64,000 bases of DNA from contig CM066740.1 of the NCBI GenBank assembly GCA_033961575.1, positions 92,735,117 to 92,799,116 of the forward strand, written 5' to 3'. The stretch's first letter is position 1, and each line of letters opens with the position of its first letter. The position numbers and the translations under genes are program-made. Source of the stretch: Aselliscus stoliczkanus (taxonomy: Eukaryota > Chordata > Mammalia > Chiroptera > Hipposideridae). This document shows, piece by piece, positions 55,501 to 64,000 of the stretch. The notes below the pieces were generated by a model. That model was not told the origin of the DNA. It was given only the letters and a program-made list of their open reading frames with translations, and ran no database searches.

Positions 55501-56996
55501 CTCCAATTTCTAAGCCAAGGTGGCACATTATTTACTGCTGGACTACGTCACAGGATTTAAGGACGAAGCGCAAACCCAGCGGACGGGAGTCTCGCGGCTC
55601 CCTTCTGCACAGCCGGGTCTCGGGCTGGAATTGCAGGCTTCTCCTTCCCTGCTGCTGGCAGCTGGTATCGTTATCTCATCGCGGTGTGTTCGGTTATTTC
55701 AAAGGAAGATGCGCCACAGGTTTCTTCTCGTTCATTCTTACAACTCGAAATTTTAAAAAAGAGTCGTAGTATCAAATAACAGGAAACAAAAATGGTGCCA
55801 TAAAAACTACTTCGCTCCTGACCCAAGTCCCTGCCTGGGAGGACCGGGGTTGCTGCGAATTCCCATTAATAGAAGAGAGACGGGGAATTGCACAGGACTG
55901 GGGTTCACGTCCCCCCAACACCCCTCCCAGCGTCCGTGTGTGTGAGCGTAAGAGCTGCCGATGGTTTCTGCGGCCTTGTCCAAGGAGCACAATTGTCCAA
56001 CGGGCTGAAATTGCTCAGACATCCAGATGCTGCTACCCACAAAATCGGGAGAGGGGGGCTTGCCATGACGTTGGACTCTTGTCCTTCAGACTTGGAGGCA
56101 GCTGCTTCACTTCCCCTGCTGGGCCTGCCCCGTGGCTCATCCCAGGGAAAGGAGCCCAGGAGGAGGCAGCCGTCCCACCTGTCCCCCAGGCCTCCCGAGG
56201 CGGTTGCCTCGCCGTGGCCCATCGTGTAGGGACTGAGTCCAGGCAGTTACAAATCCTGGCCTCACAGAAACGATGCCCCAACCATCACAGGAGAGGCTGG
56301 CAAATCAGTGAGGCTGTGGCTTGAATTTTTAAATTAGAATTGACAGAAAAATACCAAGACACACCACAGTGCATCTGTTGAGAAAGACCGGTTGAATGGC
56401 TCCAATGAGAACCTCGAAACGCGGAGGGCACCATCTCTGAGGCCCACCTCTGCTGAGAGGACAGAAGTTACTCTTTCTTAAAAAAAGAACCACAGGTAAA
56501 GGGTCGGGCCAGAGGGTTGTGGACGAAGAGCAATGGGCAGCTCTCCACATGGAGCCCACTTTGCCCCAGCGGCGTCTGCTGTGGCTACTGTGCTGTCACC
56601 GTGTGCCCTCCGTTCCATCTACCACTGAGCGAAACAGGCTGGAATGTGCCTCAGTGCCACCGTCATTTTACCCAGTGGCAGGTTTGGGTTTAGATTTTTC
56701 TGGTTCCGCTGCGTAAACAGGAAACGAGTGGGCGTAGGAAAGGGCAATACAACCAACTACGAATTTTCCCGAAAGTCATGGGTTCCAGTCAGTAAGCCAC
56801 CAGGTGGCTAGTGCCACGCCCTCCACCACTCACTGCCCCAAGCCCGGCACCAGGATACCGCTGCCTGGCTCGCTGGCCAAGGCCGGTTCCCCGGCGGGGG
56901 CTCCAGTTACCAGCCCGCGACCCGGCAGGCAGGACCTCGCTTTCCCTGGAAACCCCGCGCCCAGTGAAGGCTGGGCCTCCGCGGCAGGGTACTTAC
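52508..56996 (-). other. PTPRN2 intron, 4,489 bp
   Basis: GT-AG intron. Contents are GC-rich unique sequence from 52.5 to 54.6 kb, with a CpG-dense patch at 54040-54320 that includes three tandem copies of a short GGGGACGC-like unit near 54078-54105. From 54.6 to 56.9 kb it is AT-richer with no recognised gene. Confidence 0.7.
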
Positions 56997-57070
56997 AATG
57001 GGGCTGGCGTTGATGTAGTCTGACTTGCTGTGGCTGTTTTCCGATTTCAGCAGGACCCTGGAGTGGTCAT
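56997..57070 (-). CDS. PTPRN2: PTPRN2 coding exon (eighth from the end): start of the PTP-like domain in this window
   Basis: This 74-bp exon supplies the last two bases of a Tyr codon (AT) and then 24 codons, DHSRVLLK to DYINASPI (residues 1-24). The YDHSRV segment corresponds to the pTyr-recognition region and DYINAS to the conserved PTP motif. The minus-strand acceptor is TTCTTGCAG|AT and the donor is CCCATT|GTAAGT, a strong consensus. The exon ends in phase 0, matching the next exon at 52507. By comparison with the 23-exon human gene this would be about exon 16. Coding sense, both splice sites and phase agree, so the boundaries are firm. No exon of the gene lies to its right within the window. 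Confidence 0.95.
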
Positions 57071-57436
57071 CTGCAAGAAGCCAGGAGCAGAGTTAGTCTG
57101 CGCACAGCCGGCCCTCTAAGTGGGGACCCACGTGCCCTGCCTGCCCCTGCCACGCGGCATCCCCTTGGTCTCCGAAGGTGCCCTGAGCGTGACTGTTCCT
57201 TTCTGTCCTCCATCTATGGCCCTCACAAGAGGGCACCCAGGGCGTGCGCGGACTGCCACCAAGTCCTGGCACAACTGAGATGGTCACATTTTTCTATGCA
57301 AGTTCAAATAGCAAGAACAACAGTAACTTGTCTGCTGCGATGTTTTATCGAGTTCGCCTGCACATTTGGCGATTTACAGTAAATAAATATCAACATGTAT
57401 ATTAAGTTACCAAACCACTGTTCAATACATAGTTTT

Positions 57437-57881
57437 TGTTTGTTTGTTTGTTTTTTGTTTTGTTTTTTAAAGATTTTATTGGGGAATCGGGGAGGGGAAC
57501 AGACAAGTTGCTGTCCTTTTGTTCTTCAGTCTCGTTGCGGAGGACGTTGCTTCACTGGCCCATGTTGGTATCATCATTGCGCTCTTCCCGGGTGAGGCAG
57601 ATCAGTCGCCGGCCTCTGGATGGTCGCTCACCGCGGCTATTGGCAGCTCACGCTGGCTGCCAGCCGCTCACACTGGCTGCCGGCCACTCACTGTAGCCTA
57701 TGGCAGCCCACTGCAGCAGGGACTGCAGCCTACTCCGTCGCCGGGGCTCGCCCAGCCCAGCTCCAGGTGGAGCTGTTGTTGGCTGTGGAGGGCAGTGTCA
57801 CTGGCCCTCCTATGTGGGATCTGAACCGGGGCTGCTGGCGTCCCAAACCAGCTCTTAACCAATGCGCCACTCGGCCGGCCC
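57437..57881 (-). mobile_element. tRNA-derived SINE, long form
   Basis: Plus strand starts with a T/G-rich tail and AAAGATTTTATTGGGGAATC, has the long body, and ends in the head (CCACTCGGCCGGCC). The target duplication TCAATACATAGTTTT is intact on both sides (57422-57436 and 57882-57896). The body has an extra partial repeat of GGCTGCCAGCCGCTCAC / GGCTGCCGGCCACTCAC. Confidence 0.93.
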
Positions 57882-57985
57882 TCAATACATAGTTTTATAA
57901 AAATGGTTAAATGCTAGCGGTTGCCAGAATTTAGTTCAAAGGGCAAATCAGAGAAAAAGAAAGTGCAGATAAAGAGGGAACAGAG

Positions 57986-58097
57986 GGCCGGCCGAGGGGC
58001 GCGGTGGTTAAGCGCTGGCTTGGGAAGCCAGCAGCCCCAGTTTGGTCCCACATGTGAGGGCCAGTGACACTGCCCTCAAAAAAAAAGAAAAAAAATA
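57986..58097 (+). mobile_element. tRNA-derived SINE, short form
   Basis: Head from GGCCGGCCGAGGGGCGCGGT to GACACTGCCCTC plus A-rich tail, flanked by GGAACAGAG on both sides. The B box is decayed (GTTTGGTCCC). Confidence 0.9.
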
Positions 58098-60599
58098 GGA
58101 ACAGAGGAGAAATTACAAGTGGGGACAAAAGCGTGCCTTAAATGGCAGGATATTTTGACTAATGTTGAAACGAGACCCATCCGTGGGGACTCCTTAGTCC
58201 CGCTTGAGGCTGTCAGACGTGACTGACAGGTGACTTAGTGTTAATCCTGGTTCCGGAATAGCCGCCTGCTGCACGCGTGCCTGTGGCGCCCTCTTGGCCT
58301 GTTGGCGGGGGCTCTCAGGCTGTCCCGGGAGGCAGGAGGCGCGGGAAGGGTGGAATTCGGGCGGCGGGGGGGGGCAGGGCTCCGCGAGCTGCCGCGCTGG
58401 GTCCCCCGGGAGCCCCGGCTTTCCTTCCAGCTCTCCTGGCTGAGCACCCGCCGCAGAGCCGCGGGCACGGTGAGGCGCTCCGCTCTGGGGTCTCTGGCTC
58501 TGCTTCGGCCAGCTGGAGGGTCACACACCTGTTTCTGTGCCCGCCCTCCCCCCCCCCCAGGGGGGACACAGGACCACCTGGCTGCAGCCCCAGGAGCCAG
58601 CATTTTTGGTGGCTGTGAGCCTTTCGGCCCTGGTCCCGCTTTGCGGCACTTCCAGACGTGGCCACCAGGCAGAAATGGCTGCTGACCCTGAGAGCAGCTG
58701 GGGGTCGGGGGGCAGGCAGGAGGGCATGGACGCTGCGCTGTGGTCCGCCGCTTTTATTTCTCTAGGAGGTTTTACTTAATTTTTTAACAATTCTGGGGCT
58801 TGGGACCTCGGTGAGTCCTATAACTGAAGGAGCTTGGGACCCCTCTGTGGGGCTCATCGTTAGCGCTTCCCGGCGGAGGCGAGACTAAGAAAGGCAGAGC
58901 CGGGGCAGAGCTCACACCGCATGGGGCTTACGGACGGACGAGTCTGCGGTGTGTCCCCAGATGCCATGTGAGTGTTCTGAGGAACTTAGGGTGACAGCTG
59001 CCAGCTCACCCACTAAAGTATGAATAATGCTGCCAGGGCCCCATGGACGCAACGGCTTTGGGCTCCTGCACTCGTTTATTATTGAGAAACTGAAAACTGC
59101 AGTGGTGGGAAATTGAAATAAAATTTATCAGAAAACTCGGTCAGCTCGGACACGTAACATGGTAAAATGTAATCCCCAAAATTTCGTTCCAGAGGCGGGG
59201 TACAGTGGGGCCCCACACGGACACAGCAGACCGAGACGGGGCCGCTGCTCAGAGGCAGGTGCCCTTTTCTGAAGGGCTGTCGTCCCAGCCTGTGCAGAAT
59301 TCTGGAAAACAGTGGAGCTTCTAGCTGCTTCTGGAGGGCTCGGGGGGCTCCCAGGAGCCCTGCCTCCTTGTACATATAATCAACACAGGCGACTTCAGGT
59401 GCTGCTGACAGCGGCAGTTGGGACGCTCCTAAGTGTCTGGGAAGCTCCATACAGAGCAGGGTCCTGGGGCCAGTTTGCAGGGACAGGAATGAGTCGTCAG
59501 AACCCACAGTCCTGGCTGTGGGGTTGCTTTGTGCAGGCCCAATGTCGCCTAGAGCCGACGGCCTCCTTGTGGAGCTGAACAGGCCCAGGTTTGGGGGCTG
59601 CTGGGTCCCCCTCATCTCTGAGAGACAGGGCCGCTCTGCCCTCCAAGCAGCCAGGCCCAGTAAACAAGTGCCAACTGGACTTCCGAGATGGAAAACTAAG
59701 CAAACGCTTCATCGGCGTGGGAGCCCCCACGAACTGCAGATGCACTTGAGCTTGGCGCCCCGATGGCTGTCGGGACAAAGTGTCTGAGCACCTGAGCCTC
59801 AGCGGAGCGGTGGGCGCCGCTGACAGCCTCTCCAGTGTCTCTGCGAATTCTGTCACTGTACTCGTCTCCCCAGGGCCAACGGTGCCACAGAGTCTGGGAT
59901 GGGGGCTTCAAAAGCTTCAGTGTTCCGCCTTCAGAACACAGATTTGATTTGGTGGCAATGTGTTGATTTAAAAATTAACAGTGAACTTATTTAGTTTTCA
60001 ATATTACGCCATCTTGAATCTCCTGGAAACACCTGGAGCCATCCCGAGTGACGCTGGCCACAGGACAGTGGAGAGCGGACGGACGGGGCAGGGATGGTCA
60101 GCGGGGGTCTGTCTCACCTGGCCGGGCAAATACCTGAACTACTCTGGTTCACTGTTCTTGTGTTTTTAAAGCCCTCCGTGTGCTGACATCAGGTTCTAAG
60201 AAGGCCCCTTTGTTCTTTGTGATGTGGGGGGTGTGCGAGTGGCTCCGCCTCAGCAAGCGAGCTCAGGCGAGGCCGGGGCCGGCTGGCCGGGCTGGACTGG
60301 ACACGGCGCCTTCGTATTTGCAGGGCAAACCCACAGCTTCCGGGGGCAAATGCCACACAAGGACCCGCCACGGAGAGAGAAGCCCCCAGTGCGTTCTCCT
60401 GAGCTCGGTCAGGCCTCACTGAAGCCCGGAAGCGCGGAAGCCGGGTGGGCCCCTCCGTCTGCATCTGGCCCACTGGCTGAGTTGCGCCAGTGAGACCTGC
60501 AGGAGCAGTGTGTCCTTTCAGTGCTTCTGTTTCCCTGAACCTTTTGTTCCAGTTAAGTGTTTAGCACCCTGTGCTGAACATTAGCTGGTTTCCTGCCTC

Positions 60600-60760
60600 T
60601 GGCTGTCCCCTTATCACGGTCTTGTGTCCTTTTGTCCTTTTGTTTCAGGTAGAAGAGCTCCTTTCAGCATTTCTTCTAATGCAGGTCTTGTGCTGGTGAA
60701 TTCCCGCAGCTTCTGTATGATACGGTATTAATGTCACCCCAATAAATTTAATTTAAACAA
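60600..60760 (-). mobile_element. Possible L1 scrap, antisense
   Basis: CATTTCTTCTAATGCAGGTC and then GGTGAATTCCCGCAGCTTCT resemble a common antisense L1 phrase. Short and uncertain. Confidence 0.35.
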
Positions 60761-60984
60761 TAGATCTGCAGCCGTTAGTGTTAGAGGTGGGAGGAGAAAA
60801 GCATGTACCAGGAAGAACGCTGAATGAACCCGTCATGCAGGTCTCTTTTCTGACCCCAAAGCATTTACGGTACCACCGCCTTGTTCCAGCACATTTCAAA
60901 CTCCTCGAACATTCTGTCCGCTCTAACCACAGGTCACATGTGTCATCTGCCTGCTCCCGGGAATTCTGTGCGTAGGCAGAACAG

Positions 60985-61220
60985 GGGCCACATTCCCATT
61001 TCAGGCCGAAACGACTAAGGCCCAGAGGGGCCCCGGGACCATGCGGCCAACCCCACAGCCAGGGCTGAACTCAGGGGACGTCTGAGTTCTTCCATGTTTT
61101 CAAGTGTCCAGTTTGTCACCCAACTTGAAGGCCTACGCTGTCTAACCCACAGGGCTGTGGTGATGAATGGTGCCTACAGAGCCCTCACGAGAACGCCTGG
61201 CGTACCGTACGGGGCTCAGG
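60985..61220. mobile_element. Two probable MIR fragments in opposite orientation
   Basis: 60990-61080 (GACTAAGGCCCAGAGGGGCC, GCTGAACTCAGG) reads like antisense MIR. 61145-61220 (AGGGCTGTGGTGATGAATGG, GAACGCCTGGCGTACCG) reads like the sense MIR 3' half. Both are ancient and diverged. Confidence 0.45.
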
Positions 61221-64000
61221 AACAGGGCCAAGGTTACAGACGGACATGGAGCTGCGTGATGAAAGGCAGGTGAGCTGGGAGCTTATTTGTGATGCGTGGT
61301 CCTGTCAGTGACTACAAGATGGTTTCCATAGCTACCAGCAGAGGAAACAAGCTCTAGGTGTTCCTCTTGGTTATTATGAGGGCGAAGGACCCTGGAGGGG
61401 CCCTTTGGAGGCCACACAGCTTAGTCATTAATGGATCCATCCCAGCAGGCGCCGTCGCCCAGAACCGCTCCACGTTCCACCTGAAACCGCCGACGGGAAG
61501 GGCATGGAGGCCGCCTTTGCCTGTGAAACCATGGATCTCCACGGAGGTTGTTTCCTAGGCCTCCTGGTTATGTTCTCACACTGACTAAGAGACTGATCAA
61601 CACGGGTCCGTGATCTTCGTGTCCCAGCAGTGAGTGCTGCGTATTGCTGACGACGGCGGGCACGTGTGGAGTCACCGGTGACATGGGCATGTCTTCCTCC
61701 CAGCTGTCTGCCGGGGGCTCTCCTGCCGTCTCAATCTTCTGTTAAGATTTAGGCTAAACCATTATGCTGGCCGGATGCTGTTCTCTGTGCTTAGACGGTG
61801 GCTGTGAAAGTGCGGCATGGGCGTGGTGACAGGCCAGCGCCCTGTTCTGGTGGGCAGGGCGCCCCGTCACAAATGGGGACCCACGGCTGGGGGAGTGTCC
61901 ATGACGACAGCAGCGGCCACCCGCGCCCTCCCCTGTGTCACGGCCCCAGAGGTTTATCTCCTGCCCACACAGCTTGAAATTTTCCACCATCAGGCTGCTA
62001 ATTTGGGGACAACGATATTAGCCAATTACACACAGAAATGCCTTTATTGATTTGGAGTTGTCATAGCTGAGGCAAAGCAATGCGCAGAGGACACCAGGGT
62101 GGGGGCAGAGTGGCAGCTATCATGGACTGCCACCACGTGGGGCCGTGCCACCTGCGTCACCCTCCCAGGGACCTCCCAGGGCGCACACCCACAGCAGGTC
62201 GGGTCCCAGCGAGGAGCTACTCCTGCAGCGGGGATGCGGGGTACGGAGCGGCAGCATGCGCCTCCGCGGACCCCGAGTGGGCGGGCTGCTCACCCTCACT
62301 GAACAAGACAGCAATCTGGCGCCCACTGAGAACACACAGTGGGCAGAAAAGAGCCCAGCCACGTCTGTGCTGAGGACATGAAAGCCTGCTTTGGGGATGG
62401 GAGGGTGGACAGAGGTGTCACCTTCGACGGATGACTGTAACATTTGGGGTGGACCCAGGTGGCTGGAAGAGGCCCTGTCACCTTTGGAATGGTGTCTGAG
62501 AACAAGACTGTTACTCCGCGGTCCTTGCTGACCGGGACACTTCTGGAAAAGGACGGAAATGTCAGGACACTTGCCAGTTAACTAAACAGGGCCCTAAACC
62601 ATGATGTGGGGGCAGAACGCCCGATCACCCTCAGGAGCGACCGTCATGAGGTGAGAAGCGGGTGACGGCTGAAGAGCCACACAAAAGTTCTGGGGGTGAA
62701 GCAACAGGACAGACACAGAGCAGCTCTGGCCTCCGGGCGCCACAGCCAGGCATGAGTGACGGGCGGCCCAGCTGGGACCTCCGCTCCCGGTGGACGTCCA
62801 GCCCAGTGTCCCTGGGCCGTGGGGGTGGGCACCGTGCCGGGGTGGGCGCCGTGTCCGTGTCAGGACAGAGCAGATGGGGCGCCACCGGCGGGGGAATGCA
62901 GGGCCCCGTCTTCGTCCTACGGCACGTGCCCGGGAGCTCCCTGAGGCCCTCCCGCCTGCACTGCGCCCGAGACAGCCCCTCCCGCCGTCGGAGGCGGACA
63001 CAGACCCACAGGTCTGTTATGTCCTCAGGCCCGAGGGCTCTGTCGGCAATGGCCCCACGTCACTGAGAGGCAGCTTCTGGGCTCGGGCAGCTGAGTCAGA
63101 CCACTTCCATCACAGCACCGTCGCCTCCGACACCTGACCGGCAGCTGACCTGACGGAGGCGCACGGCCGCTCACACAGAAATGAGGACTTTCATCATCAC
63201 GTTGCAAGTTACGGCAGATGGTGTGGGAGTGGGTCCCGGGAAGACGCAGCCGCAACCTGCTCGGCTTCAACCTTCAGCCTGCGTCCTCATCGTCAGTGTG
63301 ACGGATCTCCACAAACCTGGTGGCCGGAAACGCCACACACTGAACCACCATGCAGCTCTGAACTGAGTCAGTCCAGGGCTCAGCAGCTGGTTCCTCCTGG
63401 AGGCGCCAGGTTGAACCGGTTCCCTGGGCTTTCCGCAGTTTCTAGGTGCCGCCGGCTTCCCTTGGCTGGTGGCCCCTCTTCCACGGCCAGTGGGGAGCCC
63501 CTCCTCACACTGCGTCACCCTGAGCTGCTCTGCTGCCTCTCTCTTCCCAGTGTCACTCTGGGGACAATCCAGGGTAGTCTCCCTAATTTTAGGACAGATG
63601 AAGTGCAAAACAGAGTTTCATCTACAAGCTCGGTCCCGTTGTCATGCAAGGGGACAGTCACAAATTCCAGGGGCTCAGATGTGGGCACCCTGAGGGCCGT
63701 CAGTCTGCCACTGCACCCTGCAAAACGACCAGCGCCACAGTCAGAGACTCGAGCTGTCTGAGCCTTTCCATGGACTGTCCCCTCCAGGCAAATCGCCATA
63801 AGTCTTGGTCACTCAGAGGCAACAAACCAGAACACTCCTCTACGGGGATTCTTAGAGTTTGAAAAACTTTAAGCCAAAGGCATTCTGTTCCGTGTTTAAG
63901 CAGAGCTGTGCTCAGCCAGGGGCTGCCGTCCTGGTGTGTGTTTCAAATAGTCACACGTGGGAGTTTGAAATTTATGTACATCTCCCAAACCAAAATCATT

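Larger units (their letters stand above)
25910..64000 (-). other. PTPRN2: PTPRN2 gene, 3' part (gene-level entry)
   Basis: Eight minus-strand exons join in frame to encode 233 complete C-terminal residues of receptor-type tyrosine-phosphatase-like N2 (phogrin, IA-2beta), a membrane protein of dense-core secretory granules in neuroendocrine cells. Residue numbers below count from the first complete codon in the window. The domain shows the substrate-loop region DHSRVLLK (1-8), DYINASP (17-23), the [15 protein letters not shown] segment, a WYDQGVP loop (129-135), the signature [10 protein letters not shown] (162-171) and the Q-loop QTKEQF (208-213). The WPD-loop Pro is Tyr and the signature has Asp after CS, the substitutions known for this pseudophosphatase-like family. 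mir-153-2 in one intron on the same strand independently supports the assignment. The human protein is about 1,015 residues, so roughly three quarters, including the signal peptide, luminal region and transmembrane helix, lies beyond the right edge. Confidence 0.97.
57071..64000 (-). other. PTPRN2 intron (partial, continues off the right edge)
   Basis: No PTPRN2 exon or other coding exon is recognisable here. It holds one long and one short SINE (57437-57881 and 57986-58097), a CpG-dense patch at 58260-58740, probable MIR fragments near 61.0-61.2 kb and a probable antisense L1 scrap near 60.6 kb. From 61.3 to 64.0 kb I see only GC-rich unique sequence. Confidence 0.7.

Overview
The window is mammalian nuclear DNA, most likely from a bat. 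It has split exons with GT/GC-AG introns, a vertebrate microRNA, LINE-1 and MIR fossils, a class I endogenous retrovirus and many tRNA-derived SINEs. The SINE at 7746-7875 carries a tail resembling the bat Ves family (minus strand GAGCTGCGCCCTCC). I cannot assign a species. There are no bacterial-type operons, and nearly all long open frames are chance frames in GC-rich DNA.

The only protein-coding gene I can support is the 3' part of PTPRN2 (phogrin / IA-2beta) on the minus strand. Its last eight coding exons lie at 57070-56997, 52507-52430, 45973-45854, 44936-44770, 39602-39549, 37517-37453, 29821-29748 and 27389-27318. Together they encode 233 complete residues, most of the C-terminal tyrosine-phosphatase-like domain. 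All split codons rejoin in frame. A 3' UTR of about 1.4 kb runs down to about 25910. The window from 57071 to 64000 is an upstream intron; the promoter and luminal-domain exons lie beyond the right edge. The intron between 44769 and 39603 holds the mir-153-2 hairpin (42641-42555) on the same strand, as in other mammals. Two of the seven complete introns start with GC instead of GT.

The left 25.9 kb is intergenic. It opens with a 360-bp polypyrimidine microsatellite and has an old antisense L1 (4.4-5.5 kb), GC-rich unique DNA, a CpG-dense promoter-like spot with CCAAT and paired RFX-type sites near 10.5 kb, and an AT-rich island resembling conserved non-coding DNA near 13.9-14.25 kb.

Between 15.0 and 23.7 kb lie two related, internally deleted gammaretrovirus-like elements on the minus strand. 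Each joins a gag-end/protease-start remnant to an integrase C-terminal remnant. A 1.2-kb tract is almost identical in the two copies (one substitution and one 1-nt indel over about 1201 bp), although their flanks have diverged strongly and carry private SINE insertions. This suggests recent gene conversion, or an assembly artefact.

A two-module SINE family recurs through the window: a tRNA head of about 110 bp alone, or the head plus a body of about 310 bp. One locus (5969-6624) looks like two SINEs plus intervening DNA inserted as one unit. I found no convincing new multi-gene system. The most useful leads are the ERV conversion tract, the composite SINE, the paired GC-AG introns and the structure-preserving changes in mir-153-2.
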